64,000 nt of DNA, taken from Macrotrachela quadricornifera (taxonomy: Eukaryota; Rotifera; Eurotatoria; Philodinida; Philodinidae). This document shows positions 60,925-64,000 of the stretch, one piece after another. Every line of letters begins with the position of its first letter. Positions within the stretch are counted from its first letter, which is position 1. The notes beneath the pieces are model-generated. The model was not told the origin of the DNA, searched no databases, and saw nothing but the letters and a program-made list of their open reading frames with translations. Position numbers and translations under genes: made by a program. Location of the stretch: positions 1,075,523 through 1,139,522 of the forward strand of contig JAJEKB010021345.1 of NCBI GenBank assembly GCA_022393335.1, in the 5' to 3' direction.

Positions 60925-63248
60925 TTGTTAAGATATATTTTATTAGTAAAGATAAAAGATAAAATGCTCTTCTTTCTTTTTCATTTATTTACTTTTTGAT
61001 AATACAGGTCAATATATATTCTATCATACTTAACGACGTAATAGAATAGTTCATTAATCTACTCATTAATGCATAGAAGACACTTTTATTTTATTAGTTA
61101 ATTTTAAATACATTTCATGAAGATTTTTTTTATAAATTGGATCCTTTACTGATATTTATATATATTCACAATCAATCAGATATAGACTAGATTTCTATAA
61201 AATATTATCCTAATCATTTTCATAAAGATATAGATGACACTATCTGATAATTTAGTATTGTAGAGAATTCTTACAGAAAGAAACTAATGATTTTGTTAGT
61301 GAATGATTGTATAGAAAATATTTTCATTCTACTGTAAGGATAATAAATGAAGAAACGTCGCTCGATTCATGTATATAAAAGAAGAAATTGAATTTATTGT
61401 TATTTATCTGTTGTTCTATAAACCAATATTGAGTATATAACAAATTATTATTTAATGAAAATTATCGTTATTGATTAATTTTTCTTTTCATAATAAATAT
61501 AATAGAAAAATTTTCTGAACGTAGAATCGTATGTATACTAAATTAGTTCATTATCATGATATAAAGATATCATAGCTGAGTCGATTATTCAATCAAGAGG
61601 ATGTTTTATTTGTAGACAGTGATATCTTGCAATAATTCTTGTAATTTTATAATACTTTCAACAATCATGTCTCAATATTTGAAAAGTAAATTTGTCGTCT
61701 TTGTAACTAGTTTATTACTAGCAATTGTAATATAATTGTCTTTTCATACACCTAAAAAATCTGAGTGAATTTAATTAAGTGTTTGCCAGTTGTAACCGAT
61801 AACGATTATTCGTCGATCCAATAAAAGATTGTCTTAGTGGTAGTTTTAAAAGTTTTTTTTCTCTAATAAAGAAAAATTAAATCAATAAATACGAAGATGT
61901 TCGCTATGTGGAATGAAGAGATTTGTGATGATTTCATTTTTGTTCCGTCTTTCTATTAAGTTATTAAAATTTTTAATTGCAAATAATATTTATTAACAAA
62001 GCAAATATATAACAAAGAATTTTCTTATAAATGTTTCCTACAGAATAATTGAAATTAGTTAATACTCAAGGTTTTAATCCGGAATATTCCAATTTGAATA
62101 TATGATCAATACGACATAATTTCGAAACTTTCGAACGTATTCACTATAAATCGACATCTTGTATTTACAGTTACTTTCTCATACCAATAATTAATATGAA
62201 TTAATTTTCAATCGAAAATCAACTTGTAATTGTATTACAATATAAGTTGGACTTATTATTTAGAATATATATGATTAAATCGAAGGAAGCATAATTCACA
62301 TATTCTCAAAACTCTAGTAATCATAAAAATTTAATGTTCTTTCAATACTTGAAAGATTACATTTTGCGGCTGAAACAGTCGTAAATACTATCGAAATCTA
62401 CTGTTCGTTCTTTATTATTGACGCGACAACATTTATTACAAAATGACAACCAATAAATGTTATATATTCTTCAATTTTAATTCAAATAGAAAGTATTTTA
62501 TTGATATCCTATAATGAAATATATACGATTGAAATTTTCAGAGTTTCGAACAAGTATTATTATATCATTGTTATCAATTATTTATCGTAAAGATCAAGGT
62601 TAAATAATAACTGTCATTGATATTTGATATCATAAATTTGAAGTTACTAAATATTTTATAGAAAAAAAGAGATTTTCGTTAATTTTGAAACATCTAAACT
62701 CTAAAAACAAAGATAAACTATAATGGTACAATATTTTAGAAATTAACCGTGTAAGTACAATTATATTTCCTTTATAGAAAGTCTTGTATAATATGAAACA
62801 TAATCAACTAATAGAAGAAGAAACAATTATGCCAATTGATCTGATGATGAACTTGATAAAGTTATATTTCATCAAATTTCTTCAACATATCTTATTAAAA
62901 ACAAATTATATTTATAGTAATCATTTTAACATTCCACATGTTGTGATTTTCTTATCAAAGAAATACTTGAAATGAAATAGATATAAATCAGTTAATCATA
63001 TATTATGAAAAAACCAGTCATAAAAAGAAAAAGAAACATCGCTGACGAAGTTATAAATGTAAGCAGATATCTCTCAATCATAATTTGAGATAAAATAACC
63101 ACAAATGTTGAGAATTTCACAAATATCGTAAAAAATAATTTATCATATATATATATATCTATATATATTCGGAATTTAACAACAATAAAATATTTTCAAT
63201 AAAAAATTCTTATTTGATTTTAGATTATTTTTGCTACTGCACAACACA
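60925..63248. other. 2.3-kb region without a clear gene
   Basis: No gene is called. Possible exon-like scraps lie near 62784-62975 and 63000-63053 (one frame of the latter ends EKTSHKKKKKHR then stop), but phases do not connect them to the EF-hand gene. The right end has a TATATA run near 63147-63168 and a TTTTAG acceptor-like site 25 bp before the EF-hand ATG. Confidence 0.35.
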
Positions 63249-63746
63249 ATGGATCTTGAATTTACTGTTACAGAAATAATTACACGTCATGGTGGTACAA
63301 TTAATGAAGTTCACTATCAATTTGAAGAGTTTACTACAGAAAACGTATCTATTGGTATAACAAATAAACGTGAGCGACGTAGTAGAATATACGATACAGG
63401 TATAACACGAGTACATTACACTAAATTAGCTACACAAATTCCAGCTCCATTATCATATGATAATTTCCTTCTTGTTTTATGTCCATTTATAATGGGTTAT
63501 TATCAAAATGATGAATTAGAACAAGCATTTCAAATATTAGATAAAGATAAATCTGGTTCTATTCATATTAATGAATTAGCAAGTTTTTTATCAATTATTA
63601 ATCAACATGCAACAACTGATGCTTTAATTAATTATACAAAAAAAGTTTTTATTGATGCGGAACAAGATGAATATTTAACATATGATCAATTTCGATCGAT
63701 TATATTAAAAGGAATTGGACGTGATATTATATGTAATCATATTTAA
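63249..63746 (+). CDS. EF-hand calcium-binding protein
   Basis: A 165-residue calmodulin-superfamily-like protein. The C-terminal half holds two EF-hands. The first loop, DKDKSGSIHINE (about residues 96-107), is canonical with acidic or oxygen ligands at positions 1, 3, 5, 9 and 12. The second loop, DAEQDEYLTYDQ (about 137-148), has Gln at position 12 instead of Glu, so calcium binding there is probably weak. EQAFQILDKDKSG matches the calmodulin EF-3 style. The N-terminal ~75 residues (TRHGGTINEVHYQFEEF, NKRERRSRIYD) match no EF-hand and are unrecognised. The start is set at the ATG at 63249; a TTTTAG just upstream at 63219-63224 could be a splice acceptor, giving in-frame residues LFLLLHNT before this Met, so a missing 5' exon is possible. 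Confidence 0.75.
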   Translation: MDLEFTVTEIITRHGGTINEVHYQFEEFTTENVSIGITNKRERRSRIYDTGITRVHYTKLATQIPAPLSYDNFLLVLCPFIMGYYQNDELEQAFQILDKDKSGSIHINELASFLSIINQHATTDALINYTKKVFIDAEQDEYLTYDQFRSIILKGIGRDIICNHI

Positions 63747-63962
63747 TTCAAATTTTTAAAAAAAGAAAAACAAAATAATAACGACAAATATACTTTTATT
63801 TTTCTATACTGTCGTATTTCATTCGAGTTACCTTTTAAATAAATTTTAAACAATTCAATCAAAAAATTATCTATTAAACTTTCGAAAATTTTCAAATAAA
63901 ATTTTGTCTTTTTATTCCATATAAAAGATCTTAATTTGATTAAGTTGATATTGTTTTTTCTT
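63747..63962. other. 3' flank of EF-hand gene
   Basis: Short AT-rich spacer with no separate feature. Confidence 0.4.
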
Positions 63963-63976
63963 GAAAAAAAAATAAA
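63963..63976 (-). terminator. Pol III oligo-T terminator
   Basis: On the minus strand the tRNA 3' end is followed within a few bases by ATTTATTTTTTTTT, a normal RNA polymerase III stop signal. Confidence 0.6.
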
Positions 63977-64000
63977 TGCCCCGGGTGAGGATCGAACTCA
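63977..64000 (-). tRNA. 3' end of a tRNA, probably elongator tRNA-Met (partial)
   Basis: Read on the minus strand, the window edge gives TGAG + TTCGATC + CTCAC + CCGGGGC + A. That is the T-stem, a 7-nt T-loop with the invariant TTCGA, the 3' strand of a 7-bp acceptor stem and the discriminator base A. The T-arm and the CGGGGCA end match eukaryotic elongator tRNA-Met(CAT). The anticodon lies outside the window, so the identity is inferred from these 24 bases alone. Confidence 0.75.

Noticed and set aside
62784..62975. 63-codon plus-strand ORF as the first exon of the EF-hand gene
   Set aside because: Phases do not connect to the exon at 63225 and the peptide is low-complexity.

Overview
This is an AT-rich eukaryotic nuclear window. 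Its genes are interrupted by many short introns, mostly about 50-65 bp with GT...AG ends, where GTAAGT, GTATAT and GTTTGT donors are all common. The proteins are animal orthologues (PMM, PRPF31, VPS13, GRAMD1/Aster, TMEM30/CDC50, C1GALT1, CAPN15). Between them lie several genes of bacterial or fungal flavour (ChrR-like cupin, SDR, formamidase, a one-exon EEP hydrolase). That mix, with low GC and compact genes, fits a small invertebrate such as a bdelloid rotifer. This is inference; no rRNA or mitochondrial marker is present to prove it.

Layout. 0-17 kb is gene-dense: a small unknown gene whose ATG appears to be split by an intron (+), phosphomannomutase (+), a 1023-residue protein ending in a DXO decapping/exoribonuclease domain (-), PRPF31 (+) and a short VPS13-like protein (+). 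17-38 kb is gene-poor. It holds the cupin (-), a composite DNA-transposon block at 19.0-22.2 kb, a CX5R phosphatase (-), a 7TM receptor (-), a decayed mariner transposase, an EEP hydrolase (-) and an SDR oxidoreductase (-), separated by 2-3 kb stretches with no recognisable gene. 38-48 kb holds GRAMD1 (-), TMEM30 (-) and C1GALT1 (+). 48.7-52.1 kb holds an unrecognised putative membrane protein with a stalk of about 20 copies of a 13-residue repeat. 52.4-53.3 kb is a long foldback element. 54-64 kb holds calpain-15 (+), a small membrane protein (+), formamidase (-), an EF-hand protein (+) and the 3' end of a tRNA, probably elongator tRNA-Met (-).

How the genes relate. There is no operon or dedicated system. 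Several products are parts of conserved cell machinery: glycosylation (PMM supplies mannose-1-phosphate, C1GALT1 builds core-1 O-glycans), RNA processing (PRPF31, DXO), and membrane lipid handling (VPS13-like, GRAMD1, TMEM30). Their proximity looks coincidental. DXO/PRPF31 and TMEM30/C1GALT1 are divergent pairs that may share promoters; PMM/DXO and VPS13/cupin converge.

Most unusual observations: the long N-terminal extension on DXO, the 822-residue VPS13 that stops after its N-terminal region, the 39-bp coding minisatellite in the putative type I membrane protein, two alternative phase-0 first coding regions in GRAMD1, and the nested transposon block containing a ~110-bp tandem array. Exon borders were derived by hand from reading frame, splice consensus and family similarity; no transcript evidence was available.
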